From: Desmodus rotundus
Lineage: Eukaryota; Chordata; Mammalia; Chiroptera; Phyllostomidae
Length of the DNA stretch: 64,000 bases
Assembly (NCBI RefSeq): GCF_022682495.2
Contig: NC_071389.1
Span: 10,655,199 to 10,719,198, forward strand
Direction: 5' to 3'
The position numbers and the translations under genes are program-made. This document shows positions 53,315 through 63,320 of this stretch, in pieces; within the stretch, counting starts at the first letter, position 1, and each line of letters opens with the position of its first letter. The notes under the pieces were generated by a model that saw nothing but the letters and a program-made list of their open reading frames with translations, had not been told where the DNA came from and searched no databases.

Positions 53315-53934
53315 AATGGGCCACCACCCACCTCGTGGCTGTTCAGCCCGTAAAAGTCGGGCATTGTCAGAGCGTGCTTTGGTGCGGCCTTTGTGTCATT
53401 TCCTACGGGATGCTGACAGTGGCTGGGGCTTTGTTCTAGAACCAGGAGTCCTTCCTGGATTCCACCCTGTGTTCCATCTCCTGCCTTTCACCAAGAGTGA
53501 CCAATGCATGAAAGGCAGGGCCATGTCCTATTGGTAGAGAGAATTGTAGCTGGCTTCCATGGGAAAAACTCTACTCCCATTGGGTCTTGAAACTCTGTTC
53601 ACTCACATGTGATTGGTTGCTGGTTAAGTCACTCATTGCCTGGTGATGCTGTTAGAAGTCCTGGGACCTACTTTAAATGAAGTGGGGAAGACCATGCTGG
53701 GGTTGATGGTGGGCAGCGGTGGGTTTGGGGAACAGCACTTGGTGATACTGGAAGTTTTAGTGAATTTGAGGAACTGGTGAGTTCATTTTTGCAGCAACAG
53801 CAGGTTCTCAGCTATCCACAAGGGGGAGGTTTCATCCTGCCTCCCACCTTCTGAGACACCTCCTTCTCCTGTGTGGTGAGAATGCGCGTGATACAAACGT
53901 ACCTGAATGGTGATAGAAAGGGGAAGGCTTGGAG
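53315..53934 (+). other. unique part of intron 7 with three inverted CCAAT words
   Basis: ATTGG occurs at 53530-53534, 53579-53583 and 53612-53616 in one orientation. The sequence around them has no visible repeat family, TATA word or CpG island. Confidence 0.4.
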
Positions 53935-54040
53935 GAGGTTTCAATCCCAGCTCCGCTGCTCAGGTGTTAAGTGAGGTAGCATCCTTGAGCCTCAGTTTAC
54001 CCCCCATCAACAAAAGAGCAATTAAACAAAGAGTGTCACT
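53935..54040 (+). repeat. MIR SINE, diverged
   Basis: It contains tttcaatcccagctccgctg, tccttgagcctcagtttacc. Confidence 0.55.
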
Positions 54041-55419
54041 AATCTGACTAGAAAGATGTTCTCTGCATTCGGGGCATGACCTCTGTCTCACTAGTGCCAA
54101 GGACTCAGGGGCCCAGCTCACCTTGTAGAGTCAGGAGGTAGGGGAGGCACAACAGGACCCCAGAGGTGGCTGGGTGAGAATGCTGCAGAGACCCGAGGAG
54201 TCCACACCCGAGAACGGGGTCCTGGCCTGGCCTCATGGCATAAACAAGTGGGAGGAGCATCACTTGGAAATCTGAAGTGGGACAGTGAGATTACGTGGCC
54301 AGCCACCTCACTTTACAGCTGGAGGGCACAGGACACGTCCAAATTCAGGGCACCTGGCTCCCTGACCCCTGCTCCTCCCAGCCCGCTGCTTTCAGCATGG
54401 CCTGAGGTTTATCCCCAAAGCATTACTTTGTCATAGGGCAGAGAAGAGCCGAGTATCGTGTGCAGCAAGGGGTTAAAGGGTGAGGATGTCCCATGTGCTG
54501 TTTGGGCCCAGCACTGAACCTCAGGGAGGGAGGAAGAGGAAGAGACACTGACCCACCAATGTGAGCAGCCAGGTCCAGCCCAACGCTCGGCGGCTCCCTC
54601 CCCACTGCTCAGGGAGGAGAGGCTGCAAGGCTGTGATGGATCGGGTGGACTGCAGACACGCACTTGCCCGGAGGTTCCCACCGAAGGTGTGAAGACAGAT
54701 GGAGGGTCTGACGGGGGCAGAGGGGACCGGGAGGTGAACAGCTGCTGGGGGAGAGGGGCTGCGTGCAGGGCGGACGCGGGGCCCGGCCATGTGTGCTTCT
54801 GAGAGCGTGACCCTTCGGGGTTAAGCTGCGAACACTTCCTGAAGGAAGGGGGCAGCCCAGGGGGCATTCAGGTCTTGTACAGAAGTTCCTGGCATTTCTG
54901 AGCCCCCACACCCAGCACGCTCCCTCCTCAGTCTGAGCAGGTCCCCCTGAGCTCTTTAGCACATCTCTGTGGTCTAGGGAGCCGTGAGGGTTCTCCACCA
55001 AAACTGATCCATTTTCCATGTCCTGTCTCCCCAACAGGAGGAGCTCACCTGGACAAGAGGGAGAGGATGGGCCCCGTGTGGGATGGGGCTTCCACCTGGG
55101 CTGTGGGCTGGCACTTGACCCCTCACCCAGAATTTCAGGTCCCTGCTACCGTTGCCCACGTAGCCTTGGCCCAAAGGGATTATTTTGGGGGGTGAAGTTG
55201 GGGGCCCTGCTGAGCACCTGCTGGTCACACTGACTGGCCTGTTGCCACCTGGGGAAGGTGTGCCACATCTCAGGGGTTGATCCCGTCTTCGTCTCAGACT
55301 CCGCCTGGGCAGCAGGTACTGTGAGCCTCAGGGACTGCCCAGAGAGACTGCCCAGCCAAATTTAACCAAAAAGCCATTTATGCATCTCAGCTCTGTGCCT
55401 GAGCCGTGACTCAAAGGTA
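54041..55419 (+). other. unique part of intron 7
   Basis: A worn reverse MIR may lie at 54280-54345. Minus-strand frames up to 152 codons show no domain. No regulatory island is seen. Confidence 0.42.
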
Positions 55420-55560
55420 ACAGATGGTTATAAGTGCCTGCTCCATGCCCAGCCCTGTTCTAGCATCAGCCAGTGAACAGGAGGGATGGAGACCCCTGCC
55501 CTGCGGAGCTGGCAGTGTGGGGCAGACAGACAATAACATAAAACAGACGTCACACTGGTT
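55420..55560. repeat. ancient L2-type tail
   Basis: It contains aagtgcctgctccatgccca, gccctgttctagcatcagcc, agtgaacaggagggatggag and cagacagacaataacataaa. Confidence 0.7.
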
Positions 55561-55635
55561 TCCGCCGATGTTGACAAGGACAGCTAACTTTCTGAGCCCC
55601 GTGACTCAGGCCCTGCTCCGACTGTTTCCGATATT

Positions 55636-56249
55636 CTTTTTTTTTAAGTATATTTTATTGATTATACTATTATAGTTGTCCCATTTCCCCCCCATATCCC
55701 CCTCTGCCCTGCACCTGTACTCCCTCCAGCATCCCCCCCCCTTAGTTCATGTCCATGGGTCATACGTATAAGTTCTTTGGCTTCTCCATTTCCTATACTA
55801 TTCTTATCCTCCCTCTGTCTATTTTGTACCTACCATTTATGCTACTTATTCCCTGTACCTTCCCCCCCTCACTGCCTTCCTGCTGATAACCCTCCATGTG
55901 ATCTCCATTTCTGTGATTTTCTTCCTGATCTAGTTGTTTGCTTAGTTTGTTTTTGTTTTTTAGGTTCAGTTGTTGATAGTTGTGAGTTTGTCGTCATCTT
56001 ACTCTTCATAGTTTTGATGTTCTTTTTCTGAAATAAGTCCCTTTAACATTTCATATAATAAGGGCTTGGTGATGAGGAACTCCTTTAACTTGCCCTTATC
56101 TGAGAAGCACTTTATCCTCCCTTCCATTCTAAATGATAGCTTTGCTGGATAGAGTAACCTTGGATGTAGGTGCTTGCCTCTCATGACTTGGAGTCCTTCT
56201 TTCCAGCCCCTTCTTGCCTGCAAGGTCTCTTTTGAGAAATCAGCTGATA
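55636..56249 (-). mobile_element. LINE-1 3' fragment, bat type
   Basis: A T run at the left (55638-55646) marks the poly-A end of a minus-strand insertion. The body carries tattttattgattatactat, tagttgtcccatttcccccc, atgtccatgggtcatacgta, gataaccctccatgtgatct, atttcatataataagggctt and ttgagaaatcagctgatag. I recognise this as the non-coding end of L1 elements abundant in bat genomes. It is truncated and carries no open frame. It is among the least diverged repeats in the window. Confidence 0.75.
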
Positions 56250-57309
56250 GAGGGACAGAACCAGGACTCAGCCCTCCTCTCTAGAGCCTGAGCTCTTAAC
56301 CACTCACACCCCTGTCTCAGAAATGCCCCCACCCCCCACCCCCGCCGTCTTTTTTGGAGATTGGTTGGCAACCATCCCGGGAAGCCTGTACCTTCAGCTC
56401 AGTGGAGGGGAAAGCTCACTCAAACCGTATCATGGATGAGAAAACTGAGACCAGGAGCACAGGTTAGGGGCTGATGGGAGAGCTAAAACAGGAGACAGCC
56501 TTCCTAGAGGTTTGGGTGACCATGAGGCCTGTTGCTCTCCTAGCCTGGCCCTCGCCCGCCCGCAGAGCCAGCCAAACGGGATCAGGCAATGCACGCATCA
56601 CGTGACATCCCCGGCCTTGCGCTCGGGGTCCTTCTGAAGAGGAAGACAACATGTGCCCATGAGACCTCTCTCTCTGCTGGCTCACTGGAGGCTAGGACCC
56701 AAAGACCCCCCAGTCCACTCTGTCCCCTTCGCTCCAGGCTGAGGGTCAGTTACTTGCAAAACAACTGAGGGCAGCTTAGGACAAAAGGAACCTTTTGTGA
56801 CCTGCACGGCTTTGAATAATCTGATACCACAGACTCATCACTCCCCACTGGCCCACATCTAGGAATCTCAGGCAGGGCGTGCTTTTAGGGGTAGTGGGCA
56901 GAGGGATGTAAAGGGGATACCGGAGCCTGTGCTTAGGGATTCCCCAGTTCTGATGGGGGAGACGTAGCTCCTGGCCTGAGAGGAGGGACCCAGCTCCTGT
57001 CCTCAGGAGGTCATGTCCTTAGATGCCCTACTGTTCCACAATCACGGCCCTCTCCTGGAGAGCCCCCACTGTGATGGGACAGGCAGGCACCCAAAGTCAT
57101 TCACAGCTGCAGCGCTTGTCAATCCAAGCTCCCAAGCAAAGAATCAGGTGTGAGGTTTTGTCATTTCGAAGGTCATCTAGGCTGGAGACAAGAGGCAGGG
57201 TGCCCTGGGGCGGGGGGTGGGGGGGGTCCTTGCTGGACCAGGACCTCTGTGTGTGCCCCCAGGGGGCAGCTGGAGCTTCCTTCTACCCCCAGGCAGTTTT
57301 AGATGCAGA
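56250..57309 (+). other. unique part of intron 7
   Basis: A reverse MIR trace lies near 56430-56465 (catggatgagaaaactgaga). Otherwise G+C-mixed and plain. Confidence 0.42.
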
Positions 57310-57425
57310 TTGGACCAGAATGGGAGGTGGAAACTGAGGCCCAGAGAGGGGGAGATCATTGCCCCAAGTCATATCATCACTCTGTCAATGGCCAATCTGG
57401 GACTGCCACTCAGGGCCCCAGACCC
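57310..57425 (-). repeat. MIR SINE fragment
   Basis: On the + strand: gtggaaactgaggcccagag, gatcattgccccaagtcata and ccaatctgggactgccactc. Confidence 0.65.
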
Positions 57426-57689
57426 CAGCCAAACCCTTGCCTCTTGGAAAGCGGGAGTTTCTGTCTTGCCGCCACCACTCGCTTTGCTCCTTCATAATGT
57501 CCCACGTTGGTGGCCTCTCTGCTCCTCTCTGAAGCTTAACACGAAGGAATGTGTAGAAGGGATTCACGTATTTACAATTTCCCGCCCAGTGCACTAATGA
57601 AAAGTATCCTCTAAGAGTGCAGCTTATCACCTGGCCACCCTCACAGCAAGCCAAGTGTTTTGTCCTTTCCTTCCTGTGCTAGCCACAAT

Positions 57690-57840
57690 TACTGATGACA
57701 GCCAGCATGGAGTGAACGCTTACGATGGGCCAGCCATGGACGCGGCTAAATGCTGTACCTGCTTTCACTCACTGAATCTCGGCAGTTCTTGTGACCTTTG
57801 TTTCACAGATGAGGAAAGTCACTTTTCCAGGGTCATCCAT
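57690..57840 (-). repeat. MIR SINE
   Basis: On the + strand: gaacgcttacgatgggccag, cactcactgaatctcggcag and tttcacagatgaggaaagtc. Confidence 0.65.
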
Positions 57841-57864
57841 CCACCCTCTAGCCATCCATCTAGC

Positions 57865-57945
57865 CTTCCATCCAACAAACATGTATTCAGCCCTTACTAT
57901 GTGCCAGGCTCTGTGGTGGGTTCTGGGGAGTGGCAGAGCTAGGAT
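57865..57945. repeat. ancient L2-type tail
   Basis: It contains ccaacaaacatgtattcagc, ccttactatgtgccaggctc and gtggtgggttctgggg. Confidence 0.7.
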
Positions 57946-58259
57946 TTAAATGGCCCAGCTGCAGAGTCCACGATACTATTTGGCTGTATCAGCCCGTGGA
58001 GGTCGGTCTTGTGGTCCATGTGGGAAAGCTGAGGTTTGCAGCCATAGGGGCATAGCCAGGTTCAGAGCTTCCCCCTCCTCCTGAGCCCATGAGAAATAAA
58101 GCTCAAGGCTTTAGTTTTACTTCCTGATGAATGGGGTCCCCGGAATGCCTCTTAACAGCAGATGCCCACCGCTGCCCTCCTGGCATCATTCGAGGCCTCC
58201 AGAGGAGCCAGCCCAGCAAGGAAAGACACCCCATCAGCCACACACCTATGGGGCGCCAC

Positions 58260-58395
58260 ATCCCGTATAAGCACTTGGCCTCTATGAAATTATTCAAGCC
58301 CCACAGAAGCCCTACGTTTGGGGAAACAGGCTCAGAGAGGTCAAGTAACTTGCTGAAGGCCACAGAGCAGGTGAGTGACAGAGACAGAATCTAAG
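58260..58395 (-). repeat. MIR SINE
   Basis: On the + strand: gaaacaggctcagagaggtc, aagtaacttgctgaaggcca and gagtgacagagacagaatc. Confidence 0.75.
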
Positions 58396-58639
58396 GCAGA
58401 CCTGCCTGACCCAGACCGCTGCACCTTCCCTTGACCCTCAGCAGGACGAGCTCAAGTTCACTCACTGGGGAACTGAGCTGTGCCCCTCACGCGGTGGGCA
58501 CAGGAAACCCCTTTGCCTCTTTCTCCCCTCACTTCCTCTTTGTGTTTCCCCCTCTTTATTGGTGACACTGCGTTTATAATAAGCATTTAAAATGAGTCTT
58601 GCTGGACCAGGGACAAGAAAGGAGGAGGGAGCGGGAGAT
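58396..58639 (+). other. unique part of intron 7
   Basis: tgcgtttataataagcattt near 58569 may already belong to the AT-rich island that follows. Confidence 0.45.
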
Positions 58640-58950
58640 TTGTAGGCAGGGAGACGGGGAGGGGGAGTGTAGGGTGTTAAATAGCCCAGAATTTTTTTAA
58701 AAACTGATGCAAATCACTGGTAGGAGAGAAAATTATGTGCAATTATGTCCTGATATGGGAAGGTTTTGCCTAGCCCAGGCAACAAGATCTCATTAACAAG
58801 CAGAAAATAAGATTGAAATGGTGTGTAAAAGAGCTGAAAAATGAATTTGAATGCTGCGTTTGTCCACAATTACCCCCTCCTTCACACACATTTTATTGCA
58901 ATTTTTTTATTATTCTTAATCTCTCCGTTCCTCAAAGCAGATTGGGGACA
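58640..58950 (+). promoter_or_regulatory. candidate regulatory element with perfect octamer
   Basis: An AT-rich, transposon-free block. It has gttaaatagcccagaat near 58677, the exact octamer ATGCAAAT at 58707-58714, aattatgtgcaattatgtcc near 58731 (a repeated AATTATGT word), tctcattaacaagcag near 58788, tccacaattacccc near 58862 and ttttattgcaattttttta near 58890. It is the most AT-rich non-transposon region of intron 7 here. Confidence 0.45.
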
Positions 58951-59284
58951 TCCTGGCATTACCGGGGCATCGGGAGGAGGTGTGGAGGATTTCCTGCTCT
59001 CCTGAAAGGGGACCCTTCTCTCACACATTTCCCAAGGTTGGGTTTTGGAGGGATCAGAATTCATTTCTCCGGCTTAGCAGGTTGTAGGAACACGGGGCTT
59101 TAACCCCAGGCCAGCGCTTTTCTGGGCCTCGCCAGTCCTTCCTTCTCCTCCCTTCCCTGTGGCTCTTCTGCTTCCCACTTCCTTCCCTTTATCTTCTCAA
59201 GGGCTCTCCTGGGCTTTCCTTTTCCCCCGAGAGGCCTCTCCCTCAGGCCCCTGGGCAAGAGGAACTGCGTGGCTTTTGCTGAGG
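58951..59284 (+). other. unique part of intron 7
   Basis: No feature is recognised. Confidence 0.45.
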
Positions 59285-59490
59285 AGCAGCCCTGGGTTGA
59301 AGTTCTGGTTCTGCCACTTCCTAAGTTGCTCTGGGGCCCTGGGGCGGCTTGCTTAACCTCTCTGGGCTTCATTTTCCTCATATGAAAATGGGAGCAATAA
59401 CTCCTGCCTCTCTGGGGTACCATGAGGACTAAAGCAGAATTTGAGTAAAGTGCCTGACACATAGTAGGTGCTTAATAAATGTGCATTCAC
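59285..59490 (+). repeat. MIR SINE, near full length
   Basis: It contains gttctggttctgccacttcc, ttgcttaacctctctgggct, tcattttcctcatatgaaaa, gtgcctgacacatagtaggt and gcttaataaatgtgcattc. Confidence 0.88.
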
Positions 59491-61024
59491 TCTCCTCGAC
59501 GCCCACCCCCCCCCCGCCACCACCCAATCTATACCCTGGCTTCCAACCCTGCTTTATTCCCAGCCTGCCTCTTCCATCTCTTTCCCCCTTCCCTTCTTTC
59601 TCTCCTTCACTTTCTTCAATTGGTTGAAAAATAACTGAGTCGGTTGCCAGTCCAGAACAGTGTTCTGCTGCCCCCTGTCTTGGGAAGAGAGGATGCTGGG
59701 GTGCAGGCAGCACCCCGATCTGCAGAAAGCACAGGAAATGCTGTGCCCCCACCCCCAGGGCTCTGAGCAACGATGAGCTGGGATGGAAGGACTGACTGGC
59801 TCCCCTTGGACGGACACTGGCTCCAAGTGGTTTTTCCCAGGATTGGGGAAAAGCTAACTGAGTCACTCCACCCACCCACCCATTTCTCACCATTTCTCAC
59901 CATGACCAACCGTGACTGTGTGGGGTCAGAGGTCAGTTTGTGGAAAGGGCCAAGAGTCTGTGGCCAGATTTTCTTGGATCTGAAGCCAAACTGGCTTCCA
60001 CCGTACTCAGTGACAACAGGCCAGCACCCAGAGGTGCCCCTGCCCCCAGCCACATCTGCCAGCCCCTCATCATAGCCCTGACTGGGGTACCAACTGAGGG
60101 CTGTGGGGACTGTCCATTCAGCTCATCAGGTGTCCCCTACCCCTGAGTGCTCCTTCCTCTTGACTCCTGGCCAGGCCAGCTTACAGGGCTCAGAGAATTG
60201 GCCAGGGGGCCCTGGGCATCCTCAAGCCCTTCCAGCCCCTGGAGGGACAGATGCTGCCAAGATCCTGCTCTCACATCCACTTCTGCCTTTGCCCACAGTC
60301 AACCTACCTCAGTGGGAAAAGCTGAGCTATTTCCCCCCTGGTGGTTCCTTGCCAAACAAAGCCACCTGCTCCCGTCAATCAGAGGCCCGGCTGCAGTCCG
60401 CAGGGAGAGGCCTGGACAGAGGCTCCTGTCCTGTGAAAACAGACCCCTGTTTATGTCTCTGCCTCTCTCACTCTCTTTTCCTGGGTGGAGGGGAACAAGG
60501 GGGTGGAGGAGAGAGTCGAGACTGGGATCAGGAACTTTCCAGACTGCTGGTGAGCCACGGCGAGGGGGGAAGAGTCATTCCCATGCACAGGTTACGCTAG
60601 GAATTGGGGGGCCTGGCTTATTGTCTGTCTCCTGGGTGACTTTGGAGTCTTTTATCATTGAGGGAGCAGCAGGGGGACAACCCTGGCCTTTTCTCCTTTC
60701 TCGGAGGAGCAGATGGGACTCTGGGATGAGGGAGTCTTGCGCGCACCTCCCTGAGGGCGGACAAGAGGCAGAGGCTGAGGGCTGCCCTCAGAGGCCAGCC
60801 TGGGCCTTCCATTTTGCCAACCACTGAAGCGGGTGCAGCGAGCTGGACTCCACATCTTGAGAAGGTGTGGGCAGGGGCTTCTCTGCTGCTTCCTGGCCTA
60901 AACACGCAGGGAGGGGAGACCTGGATGCTGCCATGGGCCCCTCGATTTCAGGGACCATGGTCTTCAGTAGGACCACACGTGAGGCAGTGGTAGCTGGTGC
61001 AAGGTGGTTTATTTGGTAACGGAC
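59491..61024 (+). other. unique part of intron 7 with the window's longest open frame
   Basis: A 226-codon + strand frame (60147-60827) lies here with no domain that I recognise. A good acceptor-like tract ends at 60298 (ctgcctttgcccacag) and a donor-like gtgagc starts at 60550, but joining exon 7 to 60299 reaches a stop after eight codons. A small tandem catttctcac x2 lies at 59881-59900. Confidence 0.42.
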
Positions 61025-61088
61025 AGAACCGAGTGTCTGGCACTTAGTAGGTCTACAAGCACCGTTGACCACCCCCAGGAGTGCTGCA

Positions 61089-61233
61089 GACCTGAATTCC
61101 CTCCCAGCTCTGCTTCTGATCACTACGTGATCTCACTGCTCTCGGCCTCAGTTTCCCCATCTGTGCAATTAAAGAGATGGAGGAACCGCTAGTTAGGAAC
61201 CTTTCTGCTCAGAGTCTGGTTTCTGTGGGCTCT
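61089..61233 (+). repeat. direct duplication, copy A (MIR-derived core)
   Basis: This 145-bp stretch (ctcggcctcagtttccccat core, ending tttctgtgggctct) aligns to 62045-62190 at about 85% identity by eye, with one single-base gap. Identity extends well past the MIR-like core into sequence that is not MIR consensus. Confidence 0.85.
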
Positions 61234-61689
61234 ATGGGATGACGCGTAGCCGCGGTCTGTTCCCAAGAGCCTTTTGAGGCAGCTGATCATTTAGTTTGCA
61301 CTTGAATGTCATTCCATGATTCCCTTCAAATTCATTTATCAAGCACGGCATACAGGGAGGCCCAGAAAAGAAACACACACGGCCGTGTCTGCTCTTACCA
61401 AGGGTATCTGGGGGGAGAATGTACTCACACCGCCCACCACCCCCAGCAATGAGAGAATCAGTTGTTGACGACTTAGTGGGATTTCTGGTCCGACAGGATA
61501 AGCAGAGCAGAGGAGTTTGGAGAAGGGAAGGTGTGGCCACAGAAGGCTTCCTGGAAGAGGAGTCTCAAAAGGGAGATAGGATGGTTCAGGAGAAAACAGG
61601 AAGGGATAGGAGGTTGGTGCAGACCAGACCGCGGCAAATAACACGGCAAACATGCAAACAGTGTCTGATTCAGATACTTCACAAACTCA
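61234..61689 (+). other. unique part of intron 7 between the duplicated copies
   Basis: agaaggcttcctggaagagg near 61540 is an L2-type trace. No gene is found. Confidence 0.42.
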
Positions 61690-61900
61690 GTGGAATGGCC
61701 ATACAGACCAGGATTCGGATCCCGGATCCTCTGCTGACTTGCTGTGCGACCGCCACCAAGCGACATGAGCTCCCTGAGCCTCAGTTTCCTCACCTGTAAA
61801 ATGGGTGTTACTACTCACCTTGCGGGACTACGAGAATTGAATGAGACTTTTTATACTTAGAACCGTGCCTGGCATACAGGAAGAGCTTAACAAGGGACAG
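61690..61900 (+). repeat. MIR SINE, near full length
   Basis: It contains ccaggattcggatcccggat, gacttgctgtgcgaccgcca, cctgagcctcagtttcctca, cctgtaaaatgggtgttact and ccgtgcctggcatacaggaa. Confidence 0.88.
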
Positions 61901-62044
61901 CTTTCCCTTTGTGCTGTCCGTGTTCTGATCAGAAACTGAATTAGCGATGGCCTTCTGGGTTTCTCTGCGTGGGCCATTGTTGGGCTGGGACTGGAGGTCT
62001 GGCTCAGCCGCGTCCAGGCCCGGTCCCTGGTTGGGACGTCAGGA

Positions 62045-62190
62045 GATCTGAGTTCCCTCCCAGCTCTGCTTCTGACCCACTGTGTAATCCCCCTGCTCTC
62101 GGCCTCAGTTTCCCCATCTGTGAAATTAAAGAGACAGATGAGCTGCTAGTAAGGAACCTCCCCGCTCAGAGTCTGCTTTCTGTGGGCTCT
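62045..62190 (+). repeat. direct duplication, copy B
   Basis: The partner of 61089-61233, 956 bp downstream in the same orientation. Flanks on both sides differ completely. Confidence 0.85.
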
Positions 62191-62329
62191 TTGTACCAGC
62201 ACGTGAGTCACAGCCTCTTGGTCTGCGGGCGGGGCTGGCCCTCCCATCCTGCGCCTCTTCCCCGCCCTCCTGGGGCCACAGCCTGGGTCTGCTGGCTTCC
62301 CATTTAACTGTCCAGAGCTGCCTGGTTGG
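62191..62329 (+). other. unique part of intron 7
   Basis: No feature is recognised. Confidence 0.45.
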
Positions 62330-62465
62330 GTGGGAAAGAATGCAAATAGAGGATTTGTCCTTCTTCTTGATTAGCACGGGGGCTCCAAACGAGACAGTCC
62401 CTGCAGATAGAGGGGAAGAAAATGAGGGAGATTAGCAATTAATACGGCGGGCGGATCGGAGCTGC
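62330..62465 (+). promoter_or_regulatory. candidate regulatory element with perfect octamer
   Basis: The exact octamer ATGCAAAT lies at 62340-62347, followed by cttcttgattagcacgg near 62364 and gagattagcaattaatacgg near 62429. It is transposon-free with retained CpG at its end. Confidence 0.38.
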
Positions 62466-62799
62466 TCAGGCCTGTCCCTGGGGTCCCCAGTGGGAGGGAG
62501 GCCGCCGGGATGGGCGGCAACTGGACCCGGGAGGCCAGGCAAGACCCCAGGCAGGAGAGACAGGGAGATTTGGAGGGTCCCCTAGGGCATGCTCTACTTG
62601 GGCTCCAAGACCTTGCACCTGCTGCTGGCTCTGCATGGGCCTCCTTCTCCAGGGCCCTGTCCCCTCCTCAGTCCCACTTCTACTGTCGTCCCAGGCTGGG
62701 CCCCTTCCGGGAAGCCTTCCCTCACCCCTCATGGCGGGTTGTTGGGCCTTCATTGCTCATTTATCTCACTTTATCAGTATCTTAAAAGCACTTCAAATC
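62466..62799 (+). other. unique sequence plus L2 trace
   Basis: ccttccgggaagccttccct and gttgggccttcattgctca (62704-62761) are forward L2-type words. The rest is unassigned. Confidence 0.45.
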
Positions 62800-63010
62800 A
62801 TAACAGTAATGGTTCAGTGTTTTGGGGCACTCAACACAGGCCAGATGCCGTGATGTTTAATCTCCGGAGCACCTGTTTTGGAAGGGGGGGGGCCTCAATC
62901 ACTTCTCTCTTACAAATGGGGGGACAGAGGCACCAAGCAGTTTAAATCATTAGTGTAAGATAAGCTGCTAACAAGTAGCAGAGCCTGGACTTGAACCCAC
63001 TGGCCCAGCC
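62800..63010 (-). repeat. MIR SINE, diverged
   Basis: On the + strand: cacaggccagatgccgtgat, acaaatggggggacagaggc and gcagagcctggacttgaacc. Confidence 0.7.
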
Positions 63011-63114
63011 CCAGGAACCATCACAAAAGGTCTGTTTCCCACTTGCTGGTGATTTCTTCTGTGCTTTGATCTCGGCTATTCCCAGGGTTCCTAAGAGGCA
63101 GGTGAGCAGGGGCG

Positions 63115-63320
63115 TCAGGATGCAGGCTCTGGAGTCCCTGGGCCTGGGCCCAGTCCCCAGCATGGTCGCTTCCTGCTTGTATGACTTCAAACAGGTTCTT
63201 CTCTGCCTCGGTTTCCCCCTCTGTAAAATGGGGCTAATCAGAGTTTCTGTCTCATAGAGCTCATCTGAGTCAATATCTGCAAAGCATGTTCGTTGGTGCC
63301 CAGCACAATGTGGGCAGCTA
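63115..63320 (+). repeat. MIR SINE
   Basis: It contains tgcaggctctggagtccctg, cttgtatgacttcaaacagg, gcctcggtttccccctctgt, aaaatggggctaatcagagt and gcccagcacaatgtgggcag. Confidence 0.8.

Noticed and set aside
60147..60827. Longest open frame in the window (226 codons, + strand), with acceptor-like tract at 60298 and donor-like gtgagc at 60550
   Set aside because: No recognisable domain and low-complexity Ser/Pro/Arg composition. Splicing exon 7 to 60299 hits a stop after eight codons. Consistent with chance in G+C-rich intron.
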